Assembly (NCBI RefSeq): GCF_026625565.1
Contig: NZ_CP112998.1
Span: 6,918,501-6,982,500, forward strand
Direction: 5' to 3'
Origin: Dyadobacter pollutisoli
Lineage (GTDB): Bacteria; Bacteroidota; Bacteroidia; Cytophagales; Spirosomataceae
Length of the DNA: 64,000 nt
Shown here: piece after piece, positions 53,601 through 60,200 of the stretch
Layout: every line of letters begins with the position of its first letter
Numbering within the stretch: position 1 is the first letter of the stretch
Translations under genes and position numbers: made by a program
Notes under the pieces: model-generated
Told to the model about the DNA's origin: nothing
What the model saw: only the letters and a program-made list of their open reading frames with translations
Database searches by the model: none

Positions 53601-54796
53601 AGGACAGGAATTTCCAGATCAAGGCGGCAGAAAAGGGGTGGATCACCAAGAGCGAGCAGCAGAATATGCCTTTCCAGCAAACCATTGCCAAGAATTTCTC
53701 TGCCAATACAACTTTGGAACCATTCAAGGATTTCAGGCTGATCATTGAGGCCAGGCTAACCCGGCAGGATGCTTATCAGGAGTTTTACCGTCCGAATACC
53801 GATGGTGATTTTGTATCTCAAAGCCCGCTCAGAAATGGTCAGTTCAGTATGTCGTTCATGTCTTTCAGGACTGCTTTTGCAAAGATCAGGAAGGATAATT
53901 CTTCGCCGGTGTTCGACAAATTCAGAGCATATCGTGCCATTCTGATGGAACGGCTGAACAATGAGAACAATAGTGGAGGAGAGTATAATGAAACTTCGCA
54001 GGACGTTCTGATCTCGTCATTCTTTGCTGCATATACCGGAAAAGATCCGAAAACGGTGCGTACCAATCCATTTTTGAAATTCCCGATGCCGAACTGGGAT
54101 CTGAGCTACAATGGTTTGTCGCAGCTACCTGCTTTCAAAAAGCTGTTCAGCTCATTTACATTGAAACATAAATACATGTCCAATTATAGCGTGGGTAACT
54201 TCACGTCGTCGCTGGATTATGAGGCGTTATATGTGAACCTGGCTGTAACCGGCTACCCGCTGTCGTCAAGACTAAATGATCTGGGCCAGTATATCCCGGT
54301 GTTTGCAATGAGTACCATTACATTATCTGAGAAGTTCCAGCCGCTGGTGGGCGTGGAGTTCAGGACGCAAAGCAGGGTCACCGCACGGGTAGAGTATAAC
54401 CGTGACCGTACGATTGCGCTTAACCTGTCCAATTCTCAGGTTGCGGAACTGTTCAATCAGGATGTGACGGTAAATATTGGGTTTACCAAAAACAATGTAC
54501 CGCTGCCCTTCAAGATCAATGGCGTAAAGAAGAAACTGAAGAATGATATGACGATGCAGCTCGCACTTACATTCCGCGATACGAGATCGATCCAACGTAA
54601 ATTTGACGGTGAAAACATTCCTATTGCAGGAAATATCAACTTCCAGCTGCGGCCAACCATTAATTATATGGTTAACAACCGGTTAAGCGTCCAGTTTTAC
54701 TTTGATCGTACATTCAATGATCCGCTGGTTTCCAATTCCTTTTACCGGGCAAGTACTTCGGGAGGGGTGCAGTTGAAATTCAATTTGGCAGAATAA
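47639..54796 (+). CDS. sprA: Gliding motility / type IX secretion outer-membrane translocon SprA
   Basis: 2385 codons, the largest gene here. SprA is the 36-strand outer-membrane barrel of the type IX secretion system through which adhesins and enzymes leave the cell. The N-terminus has a hydrophobic segment (AVSISAGAVLLANVSV) acting as signal. Family segments include IAINFDARLGDQLGFQTNFD, LQFGRLKATLVASQQKS, RLDYLVNRDLSLGFTAI and many long amphipathic strands to the end (GGVQLKFNLAE). Length agrees with known SprA (about 2400). The only upstream start in frame is TTG 47639, which overlaps a near-consensus -7 box (TTACTTTG, 47634-47641), so the true start is uncertain. Flanking ruvA and gcvH support the call. 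Confidence 0.95.
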   Translation: MSSTIYSFLFKAVSISAGAVLLANVSVDKNTLYTAQTEEWALLADTIIEDTTRKNLDRTGSQLIMRWKDYYSNRIAEPRPKSPFYLRDPSNISTSILLDSAGKIAVSENIQTPAGNLNFRAPERMDLETYDKIQEDRAFKSLLREYAGRQDGKSAMGARGLLPKLDLPPGISKLLGDDFVNFKPTGFVSLDLGLMHQFLDNPSIPIRQRRNTQFIFNEQIAINFDARLGDQLGFQTNFDTKANFNFENAIKLNYKNPEESFIRKIEAGNINWAINSQLIPGVQNLFGLKTDLQFGRLKATLVASQQKSSKERIVLRGGAQNRDFELRADTYDENRNFFLSQYFRNIYESALQNTPTITSGVTVTRIEVYVTNRTTTTESLRNVVGFADLGEPAPYKSANPSLQPIRSTSPADNAANGLYKTLSDNNAFRQVDNTNSAITALGLEKTLDYELLRGAKRLIVDRDYTFHPQLGYISLTNALRNDEVLAVSYEYTLNGRAFKVGELTEDYQARKDNEVIALKLLKSSTIRNNTKLPMWDLMMKNIYSLGTSQIEKQGFQLRIIYKDDQTGIDNPNLQESSIANVPLIRLAGLDRLNPVNDLQPDGNFDFVDGITMDSKSGRIIFPVLEPFGTNLSKKFGAGEDQFRNKYVFSELYRTTMIDAQQITERNKFFIKGSYQSSGGAEVQLPFGVLETSVTVTSGGVPLSPGSDYIVEAQIGRIRLLNSSVLNSGREIVIEYERPDMFQNQIRSLLGTRLDYLVNRDLSLGFTAIKYRERPAGFLTRVSIGNEPVNNTILGFDINFRKDVPFLTKWLDALPFLQTKEMSSIQFKGEFAKLLPGVSKDVNNRSLVDDFEATRTIYDLSRQPQKWRLAAVPPKFREGLDGKTLNYGYKRARISAYTVDNIFAGAQGLGGGYQPPSNLDEADRANFYERLYLPTDIFPNRPIAGLVTYPQNVLDIAYFPSEKGMYNYNVDLSPDGLLKTPRQNFGAISRAITSDNDFDNANIESIEFWMLDPFIKGDNGKVRDGFKGENNTTGGKLVFNLGDISEDVIPDERYNFENGLPIVPKQVGVNVDSTAWGYATKSQYLINAFSNESGAREKQDVGLDGLSNAEERTFFKQYIDRLPANLTADARERIIADPSGDDFKFFLGAELDSANLKVLQRYKSYIGMENNSPESLGRSANVTPASTNVPDAEDMNVDNTINDNESYYEYEIDLKPDQLAIGNGYIVDKTMTDGQNWYLFRVPIKEFSGIVGSMNGFKSIRFMRMYLTDFQQPVVLRFAQLQMVGQQYRKYTSNLDAPGLQEVPEPYDAKFTVGTVSMEENSSASAGANKYIYQIPPGWKRDQDNTQRPPLLLNEQSMSLCVTDLRDGDSRAVFKNVNLDLLFRKRLRMYVHMQNEQNEDGMVGAFMRIGTDLTQNYYEIDLSKLQATRPDVSVAESVWPEGNEINIALADLINAKAQRNRQLDKNLSVPYTVTTADGRYKLTVVGNPDLSSVRVMMIGMRNPKSVDERSKTFCIWVDEMHVEGFDETGGIAAIAQLNAKLADFATLTASGRLETFGFGSVQQRIGERSRNFTTEYGVSSNIALDKLLPASWGFSIPLFVSYDRRNVKPHFDPLDPDTPLNTSLDNLLSDEERDGYRRMVEENAVKRGINFSNVRKIKTKPGAKNHFFDFENFSFTYAFSDDKRRNILTQEYNQRMYRGGITYAYSSQPKPMEPFKNWKATSRWAELIKDINLTLLPNMVQVSTDVDRRFLKTQLRNADLTTDGIQPLYEKYFWFNRYYDFGWNLTRNMTLTYKGVANSIIDEPMGDINSAEKKDSLWNNFKKLGRIKNFDQRIDLTYRLPLDKIPLTDWMTADYKHSVTYQYQANALGLKDTTGLPFGDIIRNSRERGITGKVDFVLLYNKLRYLKFANTPSVARKNFARSPGDIEDIDMRTTDILKTVTRALMTVRGINVSYSVLETTALPGYLRAPKYFGIDNTNAPGLPFVLGQQDRNFQIKAAEKGWITKSEQQNMPFQQTIAKNFSANTTLEPFKDFRLIIEARLTRQDAYQEFYRPNTDGDFVSQSPLRNGQFSMSFMSFRTAFAKIRKDNSSPVFDKFRAYRAILMERLNNENNSGGEYNETSQDVLISSFFAAYTGKDPKTVRTNPFLKFPMPNWDLSYNGLSQLPAFKKLFSSFTLKHKYMSNYSVGNFTSSLDYEALYVNLAVTGYPLSSRLNDLGQYIPVFAMSTITLSEKFQPLVGVEFRTQSRVTARVEYNRDRTIALNLSNSQVAELFNQDVTVNIGFTKNNVPLPFKINGVKKKLKNDMTMQLALTFRDTRSIQRKFDGENIPIAGNINFQLRPTINYMVNNRLSVQFYFDRTFNDPLVSNSFYRASTSGGVQLKFNLAE

Positions 54797-54871
54797 TATT
54801 TCGATTTGGAAATTACACGCTACATCTTGTAATTTGCGGTTCAAAGATATTTACAACTTACCTTTTTAATC

Positions 54872-55252
54872 ATGGATTTCCCGTCAGAACTTAAGTATAC
54901 AGAAGATCACGAATGGATTCGTATTGAAGGAGATACGGCAATTATTGGAATTACAGATCATGCTCAGAACGAATTAGGTGATATTGTGTATGTTGACATC
55001 AACACTGTCGGAGATGCGCTTGACAAAGGGGAAGTTTTTGGTTCAGTAGAAGCGGTGAAGACGGTTTCTGATCTCTTTATTCCAGTGGCTGGTACAGTGG
55101 TTGAAGTGAATGAAGAACTGGACGCTGAGCCCGAACTCGTTAATACAGATCCTTACGGCCGTGGCTGGATGGTAAAAATAAGTTTGGCAAATCCTGGTGA
55201 CGTGGATGGCTTGTTATCCGCCGAAGACTACCAGAAATTTATAGGTGCCTGA
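54872..55252 (+). CDS. gcvH: Glycine cleavage system H protein
   Basis: 126 codons. The lipoyl carrier shuttles the aminomethyl group between the P, T and L proteins. The lipoylated lysine is K63 in SVEAVKTVSD; the opening YTEDHEWIRIEGDTAIIGIT and the closing WMVKISLANPGDVDGLLS are typical. Length is normal. A candidate promoter (TACCTTTT, one base off consensus) lies about 12 bases before the ATG. A strong terminator follows at once. Confidence 0.97.
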   Translation: MDFPSELKYTEDHEWIRIEGDTAIIGITDHAQNELGDIVYVDINTVGDALDKGEVFGSVEAVKTVSDLFIPVAGTVVEVNEELDAEPELVNTDPYGRGWMVKISLANPGDVDGLLSAEDYQKFIGA

Positions 55253-55262
55253 TATTAGGTTG

Positions 55263-55287
55263 AAGCTCCGGTTGGAGCTTTTTTTTT
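55263..55287 (+). terminator. Rho-independent terminator after gcvH
   Basis: AAGCTCC (55263-55269), GGTT loop, GGAGCTT (55274-55280), then an uninterrupted T-run to 55287. A textbook terminator 10 bases after the gcvH stop. Confidence 0.93.
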
Positions 55288-55334
55288 GAAACCGGCAGTA
55301 CCAGATGTATTCCGGCTATTAGTTTAAAGAAGAT

Positions 55335-56618
55335 ATGAAATTGTTAATTCGCTCTGTTCGCATTGTTGATAAAAAATCCCCGTTCAACGGTCAGGTGAAG
55401 GATATCCTGATTGAAGGCGGAAAAATTAAGAAAATTGGAGACGGCCTCGAAGCCGATGGGGCCGAGGCTAGGGAAGGAAGCGGTTTGAGCGTATCCGTCG
55501 GGTGGATCGATATGCGGGTAGCCTCGCGTGACCCGGGATTTGAACACAAAGAAGACCTTAATTCAGTCAGGATTGCTGCTTCGCGTGGCGGGTTTACAGA
55601 AATAGTACTGTTGCCTAATACCGAACCGGTGGTTCATAGTAAAGATACCCTTAATTACATTCGCCAGTCGGGCGCAGGTGGGTTGGTAAAATTACACGTG
55701 GCCGCGGCGGTGACCCGCAAAGCGGAAGGTGTGGATTTTACTGAAATGATCGATCTGCACGAGGCGGGCGCCATCGCTTTTACGGATGGTGAGCATCCGG
55801 TGCAAAATGCGGACTTATTCCTGAAAACCATACTGTACCTGCAGCCGTTGAATGCATTGCTGATGAACCGGCCGGAAGACAGGCAACTGACTTTGTACGG
55901 GCAAATGCACGAAGGTGTCACAAGCACATTGATCGGCATGAAAGGCATTCCGTCGCTGGCTGAGGAAATGATGCTGACCCGCGATCTGAAATTGCTTGAA
56001 TATGCTTTGGAAAAAAGCATGTACAAATCTGCCACACCTGCATTACACGTTTCGTTGATATCGACGAAGCAGGCGGTGGGCTTGATCCGCGAGGCGAAGA
56101 CAAAAGGCCTGCCGGTGACCTGCGATATTGCGGCACATCAGCTGGCGTTCCTGGACAAGGATCTGATTGATTTTGATACCAATTTGAAAGTGAACCCACC
56201 TTTCCGTTCAGAATCTGACCTGAATGCATTGAAAGAGGGATTAGCCGACGGTACGATCGACGCCATCGTGTCGGATCACAATCCACATGACGAGGAGAGC
56301 AAGAATCTCGAATTTGATCATGCAGATTTTGGGATGACAAGTTTGGAGACCACGTTTTCAACAGCCCTCGAACACAGTGGGCTGAGCATTGAGGATATTG
56401 TTGAAAAACTGACCAATGCACCAAGACATATCCTCCGGCTGGCGGAGATCGGCGTTGAAGAGGGAGGCATTGCTAATCTGACTTTCTTCGAAGCGGAAAC
56501 GGAATGGGGTTTTAACAAAAGCTACTCGAAATCGAAAAATACGCCATTTTTGGGCAAGAGGCTGAAAGGCAAAGTAAGAGGGGTGATCAACAATGGAAAA
56601 CAAGAGTGGTATTCATGA
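55335..56618 (+). CDS. Dihydroorotase homologue lacking the catalytic metal ligands
   Basis: 427 codons of the amidohydrolase fold, closest to class I dihydroorotase (pyrimidine step three). The metal-binding D-x-H-x-H-L-R motif reads D59-M-R61-V-A63-S-R65, so both histidines are gone. The usual Q-H-A-E-D is N-R-P-E-D (LMNRPEDRQL), and the H-x-x-H-x-S-T segment keeps only the first histidine (LHVSLIST). The catalytic aspartate region IVSDHNPHDEESK is intact. This resembles the non-catalytic PyrC' proteins that stabilise aspartate carbamoyltransferase in some bacteria; a separate active PyrC would be needed. It is an intact, full-length gene overlapping DUF4199 by ATGA. Confidence 0.85.
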   Translation: MKLLIRSVRIVDKKSPFNGQVKDILIEGGKIKKIGDGLEADGAEAREGSGLSVSVGWIDMRVASRDPGFEHKEDLNSVRIAASRGGFTEIVLLPNTEPVVHSKDTLNYIRQSGAGGLVKLHVAAAVTRKAEGVDFTEMIDLHEAGAIAFTDGEHPVQNADLFLKTILYLQPLNALLMNRPEDRQLTLYGQMHEGVTSTLIGMKGIPSLAEEMMLTRDLKLLEYALEKSMYKSATPALHVSLISTKQAVGLIREAKTKGLPVTCDIAAHQLAFLDKDLIDFDTNLKVNPPFRSESDLNALKEGLADGTIDAIVSDHNPHDEESKNLEFDHADFGMTSLETTFSTALEHSGLSIEDIVEKLTNAPRHILRLAEIGVEEGGIANLTFFEAETEWGFNKSYSKSKNTPFLGKRLKGKVRGVINNGKQEWYS

Positions 56619-57172
56619 AATCAATTATTGCATATTTTAATAAACCCATTTTAAAAATTTCCCTGCTTTTTGGCCTGGCGACAGGTTTGCTGGTTTTTGT
56701 ATTTTTCCTGGGGCTGTACCTGATGGACATTGTGCCACTGGGCAACAACAAAATCCTGGACTTTGGTATCCATATCATTTTGATAGCCGGCGCATGCTGG
56801 TACTATCGCAAGAAGGTCGGAAATGGCTTTCTGCATCTTTGGGAAGCATTGACCATCGGTTATGTAGTCAATACGATCGGGGCATTGATAGCGGGCTGGC
56901 TCATTTACTTTTTCGTGACTTACATTGATCCCTCCGTGTTTACAAACTATCTGGGTGAAATGAAGACATTGATGCTGGCAGGCAAGGCTGAACTGGTGAA
57001 GAACATCGGAGAAGCGGAATTTGCTAAAATGTACAATGGGGTCGGCAGCATGGAGCGGTCTGAAATTATTATGGATGAGGTCAGCAAAAAAACGGTGATG
57101 GCCATTATCCCGATACTGGTCATTTCGCTCATATTCCGAAAGCAGGATTATGGTTTGTATCAAAATAAATAA
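56615..57172 (+). CDS. DUF4199-family membrane protein
   Basis: 185 codons from ATG 56615, overlapping the preceding stop as ATGA; a GTG at 56606 is the longer alternative. Four hydrophobic segments (ISLLFGLATGLLVFVFFLGL; FGIHIILIAGACWYY; ALTIGYVVNTIGALIAGWLI; VMAIIPILVISLIF) and the soluble stretch between the third and fourth match the DUF4199 pattern. Function unknown. A second member follows 52 bases later. Confidence 0.82.
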   Translation: MKSIIAYFNKPILKISLLFGLATGLLVFVFFLGLYLMDIVPLGNNKILDFGIHIILIAGACWYYRKKVGNGFLHLWEALTIGYVVNTIGALIAGWLIYFFVTYIDPSVFTNYLGEMKTLMLAGKAELVKNIGEAEFAKMYNGVGSMERSEIIMDEVSKKTVMAIIPILVISLIFRKQDYGLYQNK

Positions 57173-57224
57173 TGATATTAGTGACATAGGAACGTTCTCA
57201 ACAATCTCTTAACATCATTTTGGA

Positions 57225-57740
57225 ATGGAAGAAAAAACATCTACTGCCCGCGTTGCGCTGAAATACGGAGTACTGGCTTCGGTGGTGATCATGATTTATT
57301 CTACGATCATTAACATTGCAGGAATGTCTCAGAACAAAATGTTATCCTCACTTTCCTTCATTTTCATGATAGTCGCCATTGTGTTGGCGATGAAGGATTT
57401 CAGGGAACAGAACAAGGGTTTCATGTCGTATGGTGAAGGGCTTGGCCTGGGCACATTGGCGTCGGCCGTGATGGGCTTGCTGAGTTCCGCATTTGCGATG
57501 TTCTATATGCAGTTCATTGATAATACATTGCTTACCCAGGGAATGGACAAGGTGCGGGAAGACATGGAAAAGAGAGGGTTGGACGATTCGCAGATAGACC
57601 AGGCGATGGAACTTTCCCAGAAAGTGATGTCTCCCGGAATCGTTTTTGTGATGGGGGTTTTCGGGTACATCATCATGGGCTTTGTGATTTCCCTGATCGT
57701 AGCAGCGATTATCCGCAAGGATAAGCCTGTTTTTGAATGA
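57225..57740 (+). CDS. DUF4199-family membrane protein, second copy
   Basis: 171 codons. Four membrane segments are arranged as in the preceding gene (YGVLASVVIMIYSTIINIAG; FIFMIVAIVLAMKDFREQ; GEGLGLGTLASAVMGLLSSA; FVMGVFGYIIMGFVISLIVA), with a shared charged loop before the last helix. DUF4199 proteins are restricted largely to Bacteroidota and have no known role. Likely co-transcribed with its neighbour and gldF. Confidence 0.82.
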   Translation: MEEKTSTARVALKYGVLASVVIMIYSTIINIAGMSQNKMLSSLSFIFMIVAIVLAMKDFREQNKGFMSYGEGLGLGTLASAVMGLLSSAFAMFYMQFIDNTLLTQGMDKVREDMEKRGLDDSQIDQAMELSQKVMSPGIVFVMGVFGYIIMGFVISLIVAAIIRKDKPVFE

Positions 57741-57779
57741 TCCGTCTGAGGTCTGAGCAAATTTAAACCCACTGAAACA

Positions 57780-58508
57780 GTGTTCACAATATTCCGGAAA
57801 GAAATAGGCAGCTTCTTCAACTCTCTGATCGCCTATATTGTAATGGCCGTATTTTTGACTGCCATTGGACTGATCGTCTGGGTATTTCCTGAATCCAATA
57901 TACTTGACTACGGCTATGCTGATCTGGGCTCGTTTTTTAGCCTGGCACCCTATGTTCTGATTTTCCTGATTCCTGCCATTACCATGCGTTCCATCGCTGA
58001 GGAAGCACGGACGGGAACGCTTGAATTGCTTCTTACAAAACCACTTCGAAACAGTGATTTAGTCCTTGGTAAGTTCTTCGCCAACTGGGCGCTGGTACTG
58101 ATCACTTTGCTCCCCACGACGATCTATTACTACAGCGTTTACAAACTAGGGAACCCGGAAGGAAGTATCGATTCAGCTGCGGTGGTGGGGTCGTACATTG
58201 GACTTTTGCTTTTCAGTGGGGTGGTGGTTTCAATGGGTATCTGGTCGTCATCATTGAACGAGAATCAGATCGTGGCCTTCATCATTGGCGTGTTTACAGC
58301 ATTCATTTGGTATGTCGGTTTTAGCTCGGTTTCTGCATTGTTTGGAACAGGAATAGTGGCGCAAATACTGTCCTGGGTCGCGCTGGACCAGCAATACGTT
58401 GCGCTGGGCAAGGGTTTGGTCGACTCACGCAATGTGGTTTACCTGCTGAGCCTGATCGCTTTTTTTAACTTTCTGACCCTCTGGAAAGTAGAACAAATGA
58501 GAAAATGA
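57780..58508 (+). CDS. gldF: Gliding-associated ABC transporter permease GldF
   Basis: 242 codons from GTG 57780. Six membrane helices in ABC-2 permease order, with the family motif MRSIAEEARTGTLELLLTKP between helices 2 and 3 and a closing LSLIAFFNFLTLWKVEQMRK. In Flavobacterium GldF works with GldG (substrate-binding) and GldA (ATPase). Here gldG is not downstream; a sigma factor gene is. Identity as GldF, and not another ABC-2 permease, rests on the close match to its N-terminus (FRKEIGSFFNSLIAYIVMAV). Confidence 0.87.
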   Translation: MFTIFRKEIGSFFNSLIAYIVMAVFLTAIGLIVWVFPESNILDYGYADLGSFFSLAPYVLIFLIPAITMRSIAEEARTGTLELLLTKPLRNSDLVLGKFFANWALVLITLLPTTIYYYSVYKLGNPEGSIDSAAVVGSYIGLLLFSGVVVSMGIWSSSLNENQIVAFIIGVFTAFIWYVGFSSVSALFGTGIVAQILSWVALDQQYVALGKGLVDSRNVVYLLSLIAFFNFLTLWKVEQMRK

Positions 58509-58749
58509 ATCCTTTTTAGCAGCGCCGGTAATTGTTTGATCCAAAGCAGGTGTGTTGATCGTATATGATAAAAACACACTAGCGATGACGACTTTAAACG
58601 CCCGGTGGGGACTACCATCAGCGCTGCCAATTTTGATAATATTTGGTGGATTTCAGACGGAGGCAATTAATTATAATGCCCATGCCTGGTTCTTCCGAAA
58701 TTTTATTAGATTGCCAGTAAGTAATGTACAATTAAATGTTAAACAACTC

Positions 58750-59295
58750 TTGGCGACCAACAAGGTAAAATACTCGGAAGAGGAATTGGTGCTAGCTCTG
58801 AAAAGAAACGAGCAAACCGCCTTTGAATTCCTGTACGACCATTACTCAGGAGCTTTGTTTAATATCATTTCAAAAACGTTGAGGGACGAGGAGAGAGCCG
58901 CAGATGTGTTACAGGAATCCTTTCTAAAGATATGGAAAAATATTGCTTCCTATAATCCGGAAAAGGGACGACTGTTTACATGGATCATGAATATCGCCCG
59001 AAATGGTGCGATTGACGCGGCCAGAGCGGAAGGTAGAAAACCGGCGATGGATGATATCGAAAACAGGGCTGTCCTGAATGAACGGGATGTGTATGAAGAT
59101 TCGCAGACCGTCAGTTCGGAAATGAAAGCAATCGTTGATATGCTCAGGCCCGAGAGAAAGATTCTCATTGATATGGCTTATTTTCAGGGCTATACCCATG
59201 AGGAAATTTCAGAGGAGCTGAGTATCCCTTTGGGTACGGTAAAATCGAGGATCCGAACCGCATTACACGAGTTAAAACAATACTTTGCAGTATGA
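58750..59295 (+). CDS. ECF-type RNA polymerase sigma factor
   Basis: 182 codons from TTG 58750 (LATNKVKYSEEELVLALKRN); the frame stays open back to 58552, but those 66 residues do not look like sigma factor and the first TTG lies inside a hairpin (GTGTGTT...AACACAC). Region 2 is EFLYDHYSGALFNIISKTLR, DEERAADVLQESFLKIWKNI and FTWIMNIARNGAIDAARAEG; region 4 is LIDMAYFQGYTHEEISEELS and IPLGTVKSRIRTALHEL. It overlaps the anti-sigma gene by four bases, the usual paired arrangement. Other starts, such as TTG 58711 or ATG 58585, are possible. Confidence 0.88.
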   Translation: MATNKVKYSEEELVLALKRNEQTAFEFLYDHYSGALFNIISKTLRDEERAADVLQESFLKIWKNIASYNPEKGRLFTWIMNIARNGAIDAARAEGRKPAMDDIENRAVLNERDVYEDSQTVSSEMKAIVDMLRPERKILIDMAYFQGYTHEEISEELSIPLGTVKSRIRTALHELKQYFAV

Positions 59296-60197
59296 ATATC
59301 CAAGCCTACATAGAGTCCGGTATATTAGAGGAATATGTATTGGGCACTGTTTCTCCTCAGGAAAAACAGGAGGTGGAGTGTATGTCTCATATTTACCCTG
59401 AGATAAAAGAAGAGCTGTTGCGAACTGAAAGTGCTTTGGAAGAATATGCACTGAAACATCAGACTCCGCCACCAGCATCTTTAAAAGAATCGCTTTTTGC
59501 CAAAATGAATTTTGATTCCGTTAAAGATATAGATGATACACAAGCCGATGAACTGACAATTGGAAAAACTGAGCAGGTATCTGACGAAACTCCGGGCATT
59601 TTACAGCCTGTGAATACCGAAGATCCGAAGGTAATTTCAAATGTATTCGACAGGGTCGAAACGAGGGAAGTAACACCTTTCTGGGCTAAACTGGCGGTTG
59701 CAGCAGCAGTATTGCTGGCGATGTTTGCAGGATGGTCTGCTATTCAAATGACCGAGTACAAAGGCAGCAATGAGCAATTGGCCGGTGAAATGAATGAGAT
59801 GAAGGCGGAAATGGCTGGTTTGAAGCAGGGATTTGACTACAATCATTCACTGGCAGGCCTTTACAGTGATCCGAGTTATAAAGTCGTAAAAATGGCTGGC
59901 ATGCCCAAATCTCCCGAAAGCGCAGTGTCTGCATTCTGGAACCAGCAAACGAACGAGGTGTACGTAGACGTGCAAAAGCTCCCGGCAGCTCCGGCGGGCA
60001 AGCAGTACCAGCTTTGGACGATCGTGGATGGAAATCCAGTAGATGTGGGAATGCTCGATAACCAGTTTTCAGGCAAGGTTTTAAAAATGAAGGAGACCAA
60101 GCCCGGTGCAGTAGCATTCGCGATCACGCTTGAAAAAGAAGGAGGCGTACCGTCGCCGACTATGGAACAAATGTATGTAATGGGGAAAGTGAGTTGA
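59292..60197 (+). CDS. Anti-sigma factor, RskA-like
   Basis: 301 codons, start overlapping the sigma stop. The N-terminal 75 residues form the helical sigma-binding domain (SGILEEYVLGTVSPQEKQEV). One membrane helix at about residues 135-155 (WAKLAVAAAVLLAMFAGWSA) is followed by an extracytoplasmic RskA-type beta domain (KQYQLWTIVDGNPVDVGMLD; PGAVAFAITLEKEGG). By family knowledge it sequesters the sigma factor until proteolysis. The signal is unknown. Confidence 0.9.
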   Translation: MNIQAYIESGILEEYVLGTVSPQEKQEVECMSHIYPEIKEELLRTESALEEYALKHQTPPPASLKESLFAKMNFDSVKDIDDTQADELTIGKTEQVSDETPGILQPVNTEDPKVISNVFDRVETREVTPFWAKLAVAAAVLLAMFAGWSAIQMTEYKGSNEQLAGEMNEMKAEMAGLKQGFDYNHSLAGLYSDPSYKVVKMAGMPKSPESAVSAFWNQQTNEVYVDVQKLPAAPAGKQYQLWTIVDGNPVDVGMLDNQFSGKVLKMKETKPGAVAFAITLEKEGGVPSPTMEQMYVMGKVS

Positions 60198-60200
60198 TGT

